This document shows, in pieces, positions 1-7,586 of a DNA stretch of 64,000 nucleotides (its first letter is position 1; each line of letters begins with the position of its first letter). This DNA comes from Niastella soli (GTDB lineage Bacteria > Bacteroidota > Bacteroidia > Chitinophagales > Chitinophagaceae): contig NZ_JAGHKO010000004.1 of assembly GCF_017742245.1 (NCBI RefSeq), positions 124,001 to 188,000 on the forward strand. The letters run 5' to 3'. The position numbers and the translations under genes are program-made. The notes below the pieces were generated by a model. That model had not been told where the DNA came from and did no database searches. It worked only from the letters and a program-made list of their open reading frames with translations.

Positions 1-779
1 AAACGGATGATCCCCCTAACTTATACAACCTGGCAGTAACGGTCTCAAAAGTAAGCCGAAGCCAGATCGCTTCTTTTATCGGCAACCTTATTGTAGTGTT
101 TCCCGGTACCTACCTGCTGGCCTGGTTATACGATCTGGCAATAGGTCACCCACTGGTTCAGGGCGAAAAGGCGGCGCATTTGCTCCAGGACCAGCATCCC
201 TGGCAAAGTCTTTCTTTATTGTATGCCTGCAATACGGGGTTCTTTCTTTTTTTGAGCGGCATTATTGCGGGGTATGTTGAAAACAAGATAAATTACGGCC
301 GCATAGATAAACGCCTTACCGAACACCCGGTTTTACGGGTGTCATTACCGCCAAGCCGGCTCCAAAAACTGGCGGCCTACCTGAATTCGCACGGGGGCAG
401 TTTGGCTGGTAACATTTCTTTAGGTTTTTTTCTTGGCATGGCAGGCATCGTGGGTAAGATATTTGGTATACCTTTCGATATCAGACACATTACCATTTCA
501 GCGGCCAACACCTCCCTGGGCGCCTATGGGGTAGGATGGGAGCATATGAATTACCGGTATTTAGCCAATGTAGTAATGGGTGTTTTAGGTATTGGTTTCC
601 TGAACTTCCTGGTTAGCTTTTCCCTTGCTTTTTTTGTAGCGGTCCGGTCAAGGGATATTCATTTGAAAGATTATCCTGGTTTTTTAAAGATACTTTGGAA
701 ATACTTCCGAAGTCATCCGCTTGATTTTATCAGGCCACGCAAACGCAGATCAGAAACGGAGAAAACAGAAACAGCATAA
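1..779 (+). CDS. Gcr-type 'site-specific recombinase' family membrane protein (5'-truncated)
   Basis: The reading frame is open from the left window edge (phase from base 3) to the stop at 779, so the start lies outside. A GTG at 96 is in frame, but the preceding codons (SRSQIASFIGNLIVVFPGT) read as continuous protein, so it is not the start. Hydrophobic stretches recur, and the segment around ISLGFFLGMAGIVGKIFGIPFDIRHITISAAN resembles the C-terminal part of the Gcr family, named 'site-specific recombinase' although it is a multi-pass membrane protein; its biochemical role is uncertain. The tail is basic and charged (RPRKRRSETEK). The next gene starts 20 bases later on the same strand, so co-transcription is possible. 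Confidence 0.75.
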   Translation, partial: TDDPPNLYNLAVTVSKVSRSQIASFIGNLIVVFPGTYLLAWLYDLAIGHPLVQGEKAAHLLQDQHPWQSLSLLYACNTGFFLFLSGIIAGYVENKINYGRIDKRLTEHPVLRVSLPPSRLQKLAAYLNSHGGSLAGNISLGFFLGMAGIVGKIFGIPFDIRHITISAANTSLGAYGVGWEHMNYRYLANVVMGVLGIGFLNFLVSFSLAFFVAVRSRDIHLKDYPGFLKILWKYFRSHPLDFIRPRKRRSETEKTETA

Positions 780-799
780 TATCACCAATTATCAGCTAT

Positions 800-1870
800 A
801 TGATAAAACATTTCAAATTCTACAGCAAGCACGATGTACTGAATCTTACCAGGATACGTAAATATGAAACCAAACTGGGTGAAACTGTGGAGGTACTACC
901 CGAAAAAACTGATAAAAACAACTGGGAAACGGCGCTGCAGCAATCAACGGCAAAGTATGTGGTATTTGGAATTCCCGAAGATATTGGCATCCGGGCCAAT
1001 CATGGTACCGGGGGCGCCGATTCGGTATGGGTGCCCTTTTTGTCGGCCTTTCTAAACCTGCAAAGCAATGATTTTTTGAATGGGGAAGAGCTGATCTTAC
1101 TGGGCCAGTTTAATTTCAGTGACCTCGGTGAACTGATAGAACAGAATGCCTATGGGTATGAAGAAAAGATAGATGCTTACCGGCATGCCGTGATCACCAT
1201 TGATGAAGAAGTGGAAGAACTGGCCAAGATCATCACTACCTATAATAAGATCCCGATCGCCATTGGCGGTGGCCACAACAATGCCTATCCGTTGATAAAA
1301 GGTGCGGCCAAAGGGTTGCATAAATCGGGCGTTTTACCGCTGGCACAGATCAATTGCATCAACCTCGATGCACATTCCGATTTCCGGCCTTCAGAGGGCC
1401 GTCACAGCGGCAATGGCTTCCGCTATGCCGAGGAAGATGGCTACTTACAGAAATATTGTATAGTTGGTTTACATGAAAACTACCTGCCGCAAAATGTTTG
1501 GCTCGACATTGTAAACAATCCCTTTCTTGACTTTATTACGTACGAAGATATTTTCATTCTGGAGAAAAGGAATTTTATTCAGGCCATAGCTCACGCTACC
1601 AATTTCACCGAAGATAATTATACCGGTATTGAACTGGATATGGATTGCATTGAGAATGCCTTGTCAAGCGCCATCACCCCCTCGGGCATATCAGCCTTGC
1701 ACGCACGTCAGTATATAACGCTGGCGGCCCGTGAAAGCCAGGTTGCCTATTTGCATATTTGCGAAGGCGCTATCAGACTGGCCGATGGCCGCAGCAATGA
1801 AACCACCGGTAAAATGATCAGTTACCTCGTGAGCGATTTTATAAAAGCGCACGAAGAAATGGAGGCGTAA
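800..1870 (+). CDS. ureohydrolase (arginase/agmatinase/formimidoylglutamase family)
   Basis: A 356-residue cytosolic ureohydrolase-fold enzyme. Mn-binding motifs are visible: GGGH (His159), DAHSD (Asp190, His192, Asp194) and an LDMD motif (Asp280, Asp282) followed by Cys-Ile-Glu where most relatives have a third Asp two residues later. Such enzymes hydrolyse guanidino or formimino groups; Bacteroidota members of this length are usually called formimidoylglutamase (N-formimino-glutamate to glutamate plus formamide), but no hut neighbours are present, so the substrate is not proven. The ATG at 800 fits the family start. It ends 10 bases before the stop of the convergent patatin gene, with no clear terminator between. 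Confidence 0.85.
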   Translation: MIKHFKFYSKHDVLNLTRIRKYETKLGETVEVLPEKTDKNNWETALQQSTAKYVVFGIPEDIGIRANHGTGGADSVWVPFLSAFLNLQSNDFLNGEELILLGQFNFSDLGELIEQNAYGYEEKIDAYRHAVITIDEEVEELAKIITTYNKIPIAIGGGHNNAYPLIKGAAKGLHKSGVLPLAQINCINLDAHSDFRPSEGRHSGNGFRYAEEDGYLQKYCIVGLHENYLPQNVWLDIVNNPFLDFITYEDIFILEKRNFIQAIAHATNFTEDNYTGIELDMDCIENALSSAITPSGISALHARQYITLAARESQVAYLHICEGAIRLADGRSNETTGKMISYLVSDFIKAHEEMEA

Positions 1871-1880
1871 ATAACCCGCA

Positions 1881-4133
1881 TCAAAAAGGAATGCCCAGGT
1901 TGATATACCATTGCAGCTTCTTCGTTTGATCGCAGTACATAGTGCTGATCTCAAGCGGGCCCAATGCAAAGTTGTATGAATAGGTTAGCGAATACCCCGA
2001 CAAAAAATTGGGATTATTCGAGAAGAAATCGCTTCGGCTGATAAAATTGTTGAATAAGATGTTGGCCTTGCCGGTGATGTAGTTATTGGTCCATAAATTT
2101 ACCCGAACACCACCCTGTAACATGGCAACAGCCGGTGTGTACAGGGTGCCTTCCTGCAAACCGGCAAAGGTGATCTGGTTGCGGAATAGTTTTGTTAGCC
2201 CACCAATGGCAAATTCATTGAGCACATTGCGTTTATAGTTGAAGTTAACGCCGCCCTGTCCATTTAACAACAAGGTGGTACGTTGACTAAAGGGAATATA
2301 ACTTTCCACATCGAGCGTGGTACGAAAATAGGGCTCCGTGCTGAGGTTAGTGGGATTGGGCAGGGGTTCGCCATTTGTCAGAAAATCGAGTTGGGGATGT
2401 TGTTCCAAAACCCGGCCTGCTTCACCATACAGTTTTACACCTTTGCGGGAAAAGATAGCCTTGTCGAGTGAATTATAGCCTACAAAGCCATACAATGTAT
2501 TATAACTATTGCTGCCCCTGAGATCGAGTCCCTTCGTGATCTTAGGTGTGTAATGCACCCATTCGAACCGGTGGCCGGCACCTATGGTAAAACTGCGGGA
2601 AGGGGAGTACTGGAACTTTTCACCTATTTTAAAAAAGGTTTGTTTATATAACCCATCCTGTTTGTACTGGTCATAGGAGTTCACATCAAGGCGGTCGAAC
2701 TGGGTTTCTGCGACAAATGCAAAGTTTTTCAGCCGGCCCAGGTACTGCAGGTGTTCCCCCCTGATCCGAAAGCTTTCTCCAATATTTACGGTGACCAGGC
2801 TGCGCGAATTGGTGACGAAAAAATTTCTGGCCGTTAAATTGGCAATGATGCCAATTCCTGTAAACCGGTTATAGTGTATGCCCAATTTGGCAAAGGTGAA
2901 CGGGTTCTCCGTTACGTCAAAGATGACCTTGCAGGTGCCATTGGGTTGCGGTTGCAGGGAATAAGTAATACGGCTGTAATAGCGGGTGCCATAGGCCTGA
3001 CGCACCATGTTCGACAGTTGGTGCGCGGTGTATGATCTATTCAGTTGAAGGTTCATGGTATGCACAAAGAACTCCGAAGAGGTCCTTTCCACGCCATGCA
3101 CTTCGTAGGAAGAAATAGTGGCTGTATTCACCATTGGCAACCGGTTACTAACCATTTCAACCGGGCCATAAATAGTATTCAGTGAATCGGAGAGCTGTTT
3201 AAACCGGGGATATAATTTATGTCCTTCAATAATACCGGAGTCGAGGATGGCACTGCCATCGCCAAAGCTGCCCATGGTATATTTCTGTAATTTGAAGGGT
3301 ATATAAATATCACATTGGGGCACTTCGGTCTTTGCGTCTTCTGCTTCGCGGAAGAAAGCGATCTGTAGCAGGATCTGTAAGGCATTGCGCACTTTTTCAG
3401 AAGGCAATAATCCACTGGCTACATTGCTGCCAATTACAATATTGGCACCCATATCTTTTACATCACGCACCGGAAAATTGCGAACAATACCGCCATCGAC
3501 CATACGTTTTCCTTTAAAATCAATGGCTGTAAATACCGAAGGTATGGCCATGCTGCTACGGATAGCCGAAATGATCTCACCATCCTTCATCACAATGGCT
3601 TCACCGTTACCCACATCGGTACCTATACAACGAAAGGGGATACTGAATTGGGAAAAATCTTTTTGCTGGTATACCGGAAAGTAAAGTTCAGAGAATTTCA
3701 GCCATAGTTCCTGCCCCTGTAACAAACCACTGGGCAGACGGAAATTGCTGTTTTGCCAGGGCAATTCAACAACGTATTTCGAATACTCGTCTTTTTCTTC
3801 CATGAAAATGCTGCGGAGGGAAACCGAGTTACTAAGCAGCAGGTCCCAATCGATCTTACGGGTAATTTTTTCAATACTGTCGGCCGTGTAACCAATGGCG
3901 TACAAACTGCCGATGATACTGCCCATGCTGGTGCCGGTTACATAGTCAACTTTTAAACCGGCACTATCAATTGCTTTCAGTATACCGATATGGGCCAGAC
4001 CTTTGGCGCCGCCCCCACTTAAGGTTACCCCTATTTTAGGACGGGGAGCGGGCATTTGGGCCGAAGCGGATTGGGACACCAGGAAGAATAATAACCAGGT
4101 GAACCCAGGTTTGTAGCTTTTGAATTTAACCAT
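1881..4133 (-). CDS. patatin-like phospholipase with C-terminal BamA-like barrel
   Basis: A 750-residue secreted lipid hydrolase. A signal peptide (about residues 1-26, ending SASAQ) precedes a patatin domain with the oxyanion motif SGGGAKG (39-45), the nucleophile elbow GTSMG (Ser69) and the catalytic DGG (Asp213). After about residue 330 come a POTRA-like segment and a long beta-rich C-terminus resembling Omp85/BamA barrels, so the enzyme probably sits in the outer membrane like other patatin-Omp85 fusions. Its substrates are unknown; phospholipids are inferred. It is the last of three minus-strand genes, 69 bases after the GNAT gene; that gap holds an 8-bp inverted repeat (4175-4182/4192-4199) that may weaken readthrough. 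Confidence 0.88.
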   Translation of the reverse strand: MVKFKSYKPGFTWLLFFLVSQSASAQMPAPRPKIGVTLSGGGAKGLAHIGILKAIDSAGLKVDYVTGTSMGSIIGSLYAIGYTADSIEKITRKIDWDLLLSNSVSLRSIFMEEKDEYSKYVVELPWQNSNFRLPSGLLQGQELWLKFSELYFPVYQQKDFSQFSIPFRCIGTDVGNGEAIVMKDGEIISAIRSSMAIPSVFTAIDFKGKRMVDGGIVRNFPVRDVKDMGANIVIGSNVASGLLPSEKVRNALQILLQIAFFREAEDAKTEVPQCDIYIPFKLQKYTMGSFGDGSAILDSGIIEGHKLYPRFKQLSDSLNTIYGPVEMVSNRLPMVNTATISSYEVHGVERTSSEFFVHTMNLQLNRSYTAHQLSNMVRQAYGTRYYSRITYSLQPQPNGTCKVIFDVTENPFTFAKLGIHYNRFTGIGIIANLTARNFFVTNSRSLVTVNIGESFRIRGEHLQYLGRLKNFAFVAETQFDRLDVNSYDQYKQDGLYKQTFFKIGEKFQYSPSRSFTIGAGHRFEWVHYTPKITKGLDLRGSNSYNTLYGFVGYNSLDKAIFSRKGVKLYGEAGRVLEQHPQLDFLTNGEPLPNPTNLSTEPYFRTTLDVESYIPFSQRTTLLLNGQGGVNFNYKRNVLNEFAIGGLTKLFRNQITFAGLQEGTLYTPAVAMLQGGVRVNLWTNNYITGKANILFNNFISRSDFFSNNPNFLSGYSLTYSYNFALGPLEISTMYCDQTKKLQWYINLGIPF

Positions 4134-4202
4134 TTGTTACCCCCACAATTAATTTCGGGTGATATATTGGTGGGTCCCCAAAATGTGGTGGTTTGGGGAA
4201 AC

Positions 4203-4649
4203 CTAATGACGTAATTCAAAGTGGCAGTTCATTTCTACATCGTCTATCTGGGCGCCCATTTTCCGGTAAAAGGCAATGGCGGGTTTATTCCAGTTGGAAA
4301 CCTGCCAGCGTACTTTTACACAATTGGTTGCCCTTGCGTGGTCTATAACTGTTTGCAACAGCCGGGTCCCAATGGCCTGTCCTCGCGCTGAATCCACTAC
4401 ATACAGGTCATCGAGATAAAGCGCTTTACCGGTCCAGGAGAAATAGGCATAAAACCAGGCTGCGTAACCAATGATCCTGTTCTTGTCATCTACAGCAACA
4501 AAACATTGGAACAAATTGTTGTCAGCTTTCATTTGTTCCACCGAATTAGTTACACTTTCTGGTGATTTTTGAAAAAGTGCAAATTGGTGAATAAGTTCAA
4601 TAATAGCCGGGTAGTCGACCTCGGTGCCTTTCCGAATGGTTATATTCAT
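4203..4649 (-). CDS. GNAT family N-acetyltransferase
   Basis: A 148-residue single-domain acetyltransferase. The GNAT core is recognisable: the acceptor-side strand ALYLDDLYVVDSARGQAIGTRLL contains the acetyl-CoA pyrophosphate-binding R/Q-x-x-G-x-G/A pattern (RGQAIG), followed by the WQVSNWNKPAIAFYRKMGA strand-helix typical of motif B. The start at 4649 (MNITIRKGT) is preferred; a longer frame would begin inside the upstream ABC-F gene and add a non-conserved leader. Only 7 bases separate it from the ABC-F stop, so the two are likely co-transcribed. The substrate cannot be told; diamine acetyltransferase-like relatives share this architecture. Confidence 0.85.
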   Translation of the reverse strand: MNITIRKGTEVDYPAIIELIHQFALFQKSPESVTNSVEQMKADNNLFQCFVAVDDKNRIIGYAAWFYAYFSWTGKALYLDDLYVVDSARGQAIGTRLLQTVIDHARATNCVKVRWQVSNWNKPAIAFYRKMGAQIDDVEMNCHFELRH

Positions 4650-4656
4650 GGGATGG

Positions 4657-6669
4657 TTATTTCGCTTCCAGCTCCATAATCTTCTCAAACACCTCTTCGT
4701 ACTGCTGATTCATTCGCTGCAATTCATCACTTACTTTTTTATAATCTGTTTCTGTTTGCACGAATTTGTTCCTGTCTGCATAAGTGTCCGGCGCTGTCAT
4801 CTGCGCCTCCAGCGCAATTTTTTGTTGATTCAGCTGTGCTATTTTTTCTTCCAGTTGCTGAAACAGTTTTTGCTGTTTCTGCAATTCCTTTTTCAATTCT
4901 TTATTGATCGGTCCTTTAACGTCGGCAGGCTGCGGTTTGTTATCTGCAACCGGCTCTGGTTTTGGAGCTATCACTTCCTGTTTTGGTGCAGCCGGCTCTG
5001 CTTTCTGACTACCGGCTTCCGACTTTTTTCCCGTTGGTTCTCCTTTTGCTTTTTGTCGTTCTTTCCATTCACCCCATTCTTCGTAGCCGCCAGGGAATGA
5101 TTTTATTTTCTTATTATCGATCTCCCAAATGGTATTGGCCACTTTGGAAACAAAATAACGGTCGTGGCTTACCAGTATCAGGCTGCCTTCATATTTTTTC
5201 AGGGCCTCTATCAATAACTCTACGGAATGTATGTCCAGGTGGTTGGTAGGCTCATCGAGCATCAGGAAATTGGCCTTGCTGATGATGGTTTTTGCCAGGG
5301 CTACGCGGGCTTTTTCGCCACCGCTCAGCACCTTGATCTTTTTATCTACATCGTCGCCGCCAAATAAAAAGCAACCCAATAGTGTACGCAGCTCCTGTTC
5401 TGTTTTCTGGCTACCGGCCCCTTTCAATTCATCGAGCAGGGTATTATTTACATCCAGGCTTTCCAGCTGGTGCTGGGCGTAAAAGCTTTCATCCACATTA
5501 TGGCCCCATTTGCGTTCGCCATTGTACGTTTCGGCACCCGCAATGATGCGCAACAGGGTTGATTTCCCTTTACCGTTGGCGCCAATAAGGGCGATCTTGT
5601 CGCCGCGATTTATTTCAGCGCTGGCGTCATGAACGATCTCATTATCCCCGAATTTTTTTGTAATATGTTTTAATTCGCACAGCACTTTACCGGGCACTTT
5701 GTCAACCTGAAAGTTGATCTTGATGTTGGGCCTTTCAATAGCCACATCCTCGATGCGGTCGAGCTTATCGAGGCGTTTCATGGCGCTTTGCGCAGCCGCT
5801 GCTTTACTGGCTTTGGCTTTAAAACGCTCAATAAAACGCTCCTGTTGGCGAATATAATCCTGTTGATTTTCAAACGCGCGTTGTTGTAATTCTACGCGCT
5901 GTACTTTTTCTGTTTCGTAATAGGTATAATTACCATTATAAACATGCAATTGCCGCTGGTAAACCTCTACAATTTTGGTTACCATTCGGTCGAGAAAATA
6001 CTTATCGTGGCTCACGATCACCACAGAACCCTGGTAATGTACCAGGTATTTTTCCAGCCATTCAATAGAGGGCAGGTCAAGGTGGTTGGTAGGTTCGTCC
6101 ATCAGCAACAGATCGGGCTGTTGCAGGATCATTTTCGCCAACAGCACCCGCATGCGCCAGCCCCCGCTGAATTCTTTATAGGGGCGTTGCAGATCGGCAT
6201 TGGAAAAACCAAGGCCCTGCAATACTTCCTCTGTTTTATGGTGAATGTTGTACCCGTCGAGGGTATCCATTTCATGTAACCGGTCGGAATATTTGTGCAA
6301 CAGGGCATCTTCCTGCGCCGGAGTCCTTCCGCTGGAGGTGTTTTCCAGTTCTTTACCCAGTTCTTCAAGTTCCTTTTCCAGTTGCAAAACACGCTCAAAA
6401 GCGCCTAAGGCAACCCCCAATATAGAATCGTTCGTATCAAAACTTAACAGGTCCTGGTGCAAATAGCCGATGGAAGTGTTGCGACTGCGTTCCACCGTAC
6501 CTGCCGAAGCCTGGTATTGCCCTACCAATAGCTTTAATAAAGTTGATTTACCAGTACCATTATAGCCAATTAAGCCTATACGTTCGTTGGGTTGGATATG
6601 CCAGGTTGCATCTTCTACAATTGCCCGGGCCCCAAATTCAAAAGTTACGTTCGTTAATCCTGCCAGCAT
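4657..6669 (-). CDS. ABC-F family ATPase (Uup/YheS-like)
   Basis: A 670-residue soluble protein with two ABC ATPase domains and no membrane segments. Walker A motifs are GYNGTGKST (35-43) and GANGKGKST (near 358-366); signature motifs are FSGGWRM and LSGGEKAR; both halves carry LLMDEPTNHLD/FLMLDEPTNHLD Walker B segments. The inter-domain linker with its Arg/Lys/Gln-rich helix is present, and residues of about 560-670 form a Lys/Glu/Gln-rich coiled coil resembling the Uup C-terminal extension. ABC-F proteins bind the ribosomal E site and relieve stalled or perturbed translation; an antibiotic-protection role is possible but not indicated by context. The gene leads a minus-strand set with a GNAT and a patatin gene. 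Confidence 0.93.
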   Translation of the reverse strand: MLAGLTNVTFEFGARAIVEDATWHIQPNERIGLIGYNGTGKSTLLKLLVGQYQASAGTVERSRNTSIGYLHQDLLSFDTNDSILGVALGAFERVLQLEKELEELGKELENTSSGRTPAQEDALLHKYSDRLHEMDTLDGYNIHHKTEEVLQGLGFSNADLQRPYKEFSGGWRMRVLLAKMILQQPDLLLMDEPTNHLDLPSIEWLEKYLVHYQGSVVIVSHDKYFLDRMVTKIVEVYQRQLHVYNGNYTYYETEKVQRVELQQRAFENQQDYIRQQERFIERFKAKASKAAAAQSAMKRLDKLDRIEDVAIERPNIKINFQVDKVPGKVLCELKHITKKFGDNEIVHDASAEINRGDKIALIGANGKGKSTLLRIIAGAETYNGERKWGHNVDESFYAQHQLESLDVNNTLLDELKGAGSQKTEQELRTLLGCFLFGGDDVDKKIKVLSGGEKARVALAKTIISKANFLMLDEPTNHLDIHSVELLIEALKKYEGSLILVSHDRYFVSKVANTIWEIDNKKIKSFPGGYEEWGEWKERQKAKGEPTGKKSEAGSQKAEPAAPKQEVIAPKPEPVADNKPQPADVKGPINKELKKELQKQQKLFQQLEEKIAQLNQQKIALEAQMTAPDTYADRNKFVQTETDYKKVSDELQRMNQQYEEVFEKIMELEAK

Positions 6670-6690
6670 AGTTTATTTCAAAATGAGTTG

Positions 6691-6698
6691 CAAAAGTA
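6691..6698 (-). promoter_or_regulatory. candidate -7 element for the ABC-F gene
   Basis: On the minus strand this reads TACTTTTG, a perfect match to the Bacteroidota -7 consensus TAnnTTTG, 22 bases before the ATG at 6669. No convincing -33 TTTG lies 18-20 bases upstream, so the call rests on one half of the promoter. Confidence 0.45.
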
Positions 6699-6813
6699 TA
6701 ACAAATCGGGCCGTTTGGAAAGTGTTCCCCAAAAGATGGCAGGAAGAAAAAAACAGGCCGGTATTTTAAACGAAATCACTTGTGTATGAGGCAGTAATGT
6801 AAGGTTATTCTTC

Positions 6814-6821
6814 TATCTTTG
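6814..6821 (+). promoter_or_regulatory. candidate -7 element for the DUF3347 gene
   Basis: TATCTTTG matches the Bacteroidota -7 consensus. A longer reading of the downstream gene would start at a TTG inside this element (6819), which argues for the ATG at 6924 and a 5' leader of about 100 bases. A -33 match at the right distance is not obvious. Confidence 0.5.
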
Positions 6822-6923
6822 GAATGTAAAGAGCACGTTAAATGTGGCGACCTTAAAACCGGCAGGATTATTTCGGTACAAAACTGCCACTCCCCGGAAT
6901 CCGAAACGCATAAACTTATAAGG

Positions 6924-7535
6924 ATGAAAAAAACGTTAATCGTAGTAATTGTACTTGCCATTTTTGTGTTAATTGCCCGGCCTTTTTTTTGTAACAGTAA
7001 GAAAAATGATAAATCGGCCGGTGAAACTGCCGAAACTAAACAACAACCCGTGTCGATCTCCGACAATTCAGATGCTTTTAACCAGTCGTATACCCAATTA
7101 CTGAATGCATACAATGAATTGAAAAATGCCCTGGTAGCCAGTGATGCTGCAAAGGCGTCTGCCGCCGCGCAACAAGTGCGTACAACTGCCGACAGCCTGA
7201 AGGTAAATGAAATAAAAGGCGATAGCACCGGGCTGATAAAAGAAACTGCCCAAACTTATACCAGTACTATTACCGGTTCGGCCCAGGCTTTGATAGCAGA
7301 AAAAGACATTGAAGGAAAACGTAAGGAATTTGTAAATATAGCCGATGCCATCTGGAGCCTTACCCGTACCGTTCGGTACAATGGCAAAAAGTTATACTGG
7401 GAATACTGCCCTATGGCTTTTGACAATAAAGGCGCCTACTGGATCAGCTATGAAAGGGATATTAAAAACCCTTACTTCGGTAGTAAAATGCTCACTTGCG
7501 GCAGCGTGGAAGATTCGCTGGACTACTCAAAATAA
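6924..7535 (+). CDS. DUF3347 domain protein, possible metal-binding periplasmic protein
   Basis: A 203-residue protein with an N-terminal hydrophobic segment (MKKTLIVVIVLAIFVLIARP) acting as signal or anchor, an acidic low-complexity stretch, then a helical DUF3347 domain. The end carries the pattern EYCPMAF...GSKMLTCG: the two Cys and two Met resemble those in DUF3347 regions appended to CusB-type efflux adaptors, so copper or silver binding is a reasonable inference but not shown. The ATG at 6924 is chosen because translation from there begins with the signal segment. A TonB-dependent receptor gene follows after 51 bases, which suggests a shared envelope or metal role. Confidence 0.78.
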   Translation: MKKTLIVVIVLAIFVLIARPFFCNSKKNDKSAGETAETKQQPVSISDNSDAFNQSYTQLLNAYNELKNALVASDAAKASAAAQQVRTTADSLKVNEIKGDSTGLIKETAQTYTSTITGSAQALIAEKDIEGKRKEFVNIADAIWSLTRTVRYNGKKLYWEYCPMAFDNKGAYWISYERDIKNPYFGSKMLTCGSVEDSLDYSK

Positions 7536-7586
7536 CCAGGCTATCTACCGCGGCTTTGGTTTTAAGATAAAGGAAAACTTTAGTTA

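Noticed and set aside
1-779. Mobile-element integrase
   Set aside because: The family name 'site-specific recombinase' is historical; the sequence is a multi-pass membrane protein with no tyrosine or serine recombinase motif, so no mobile element is claimed.
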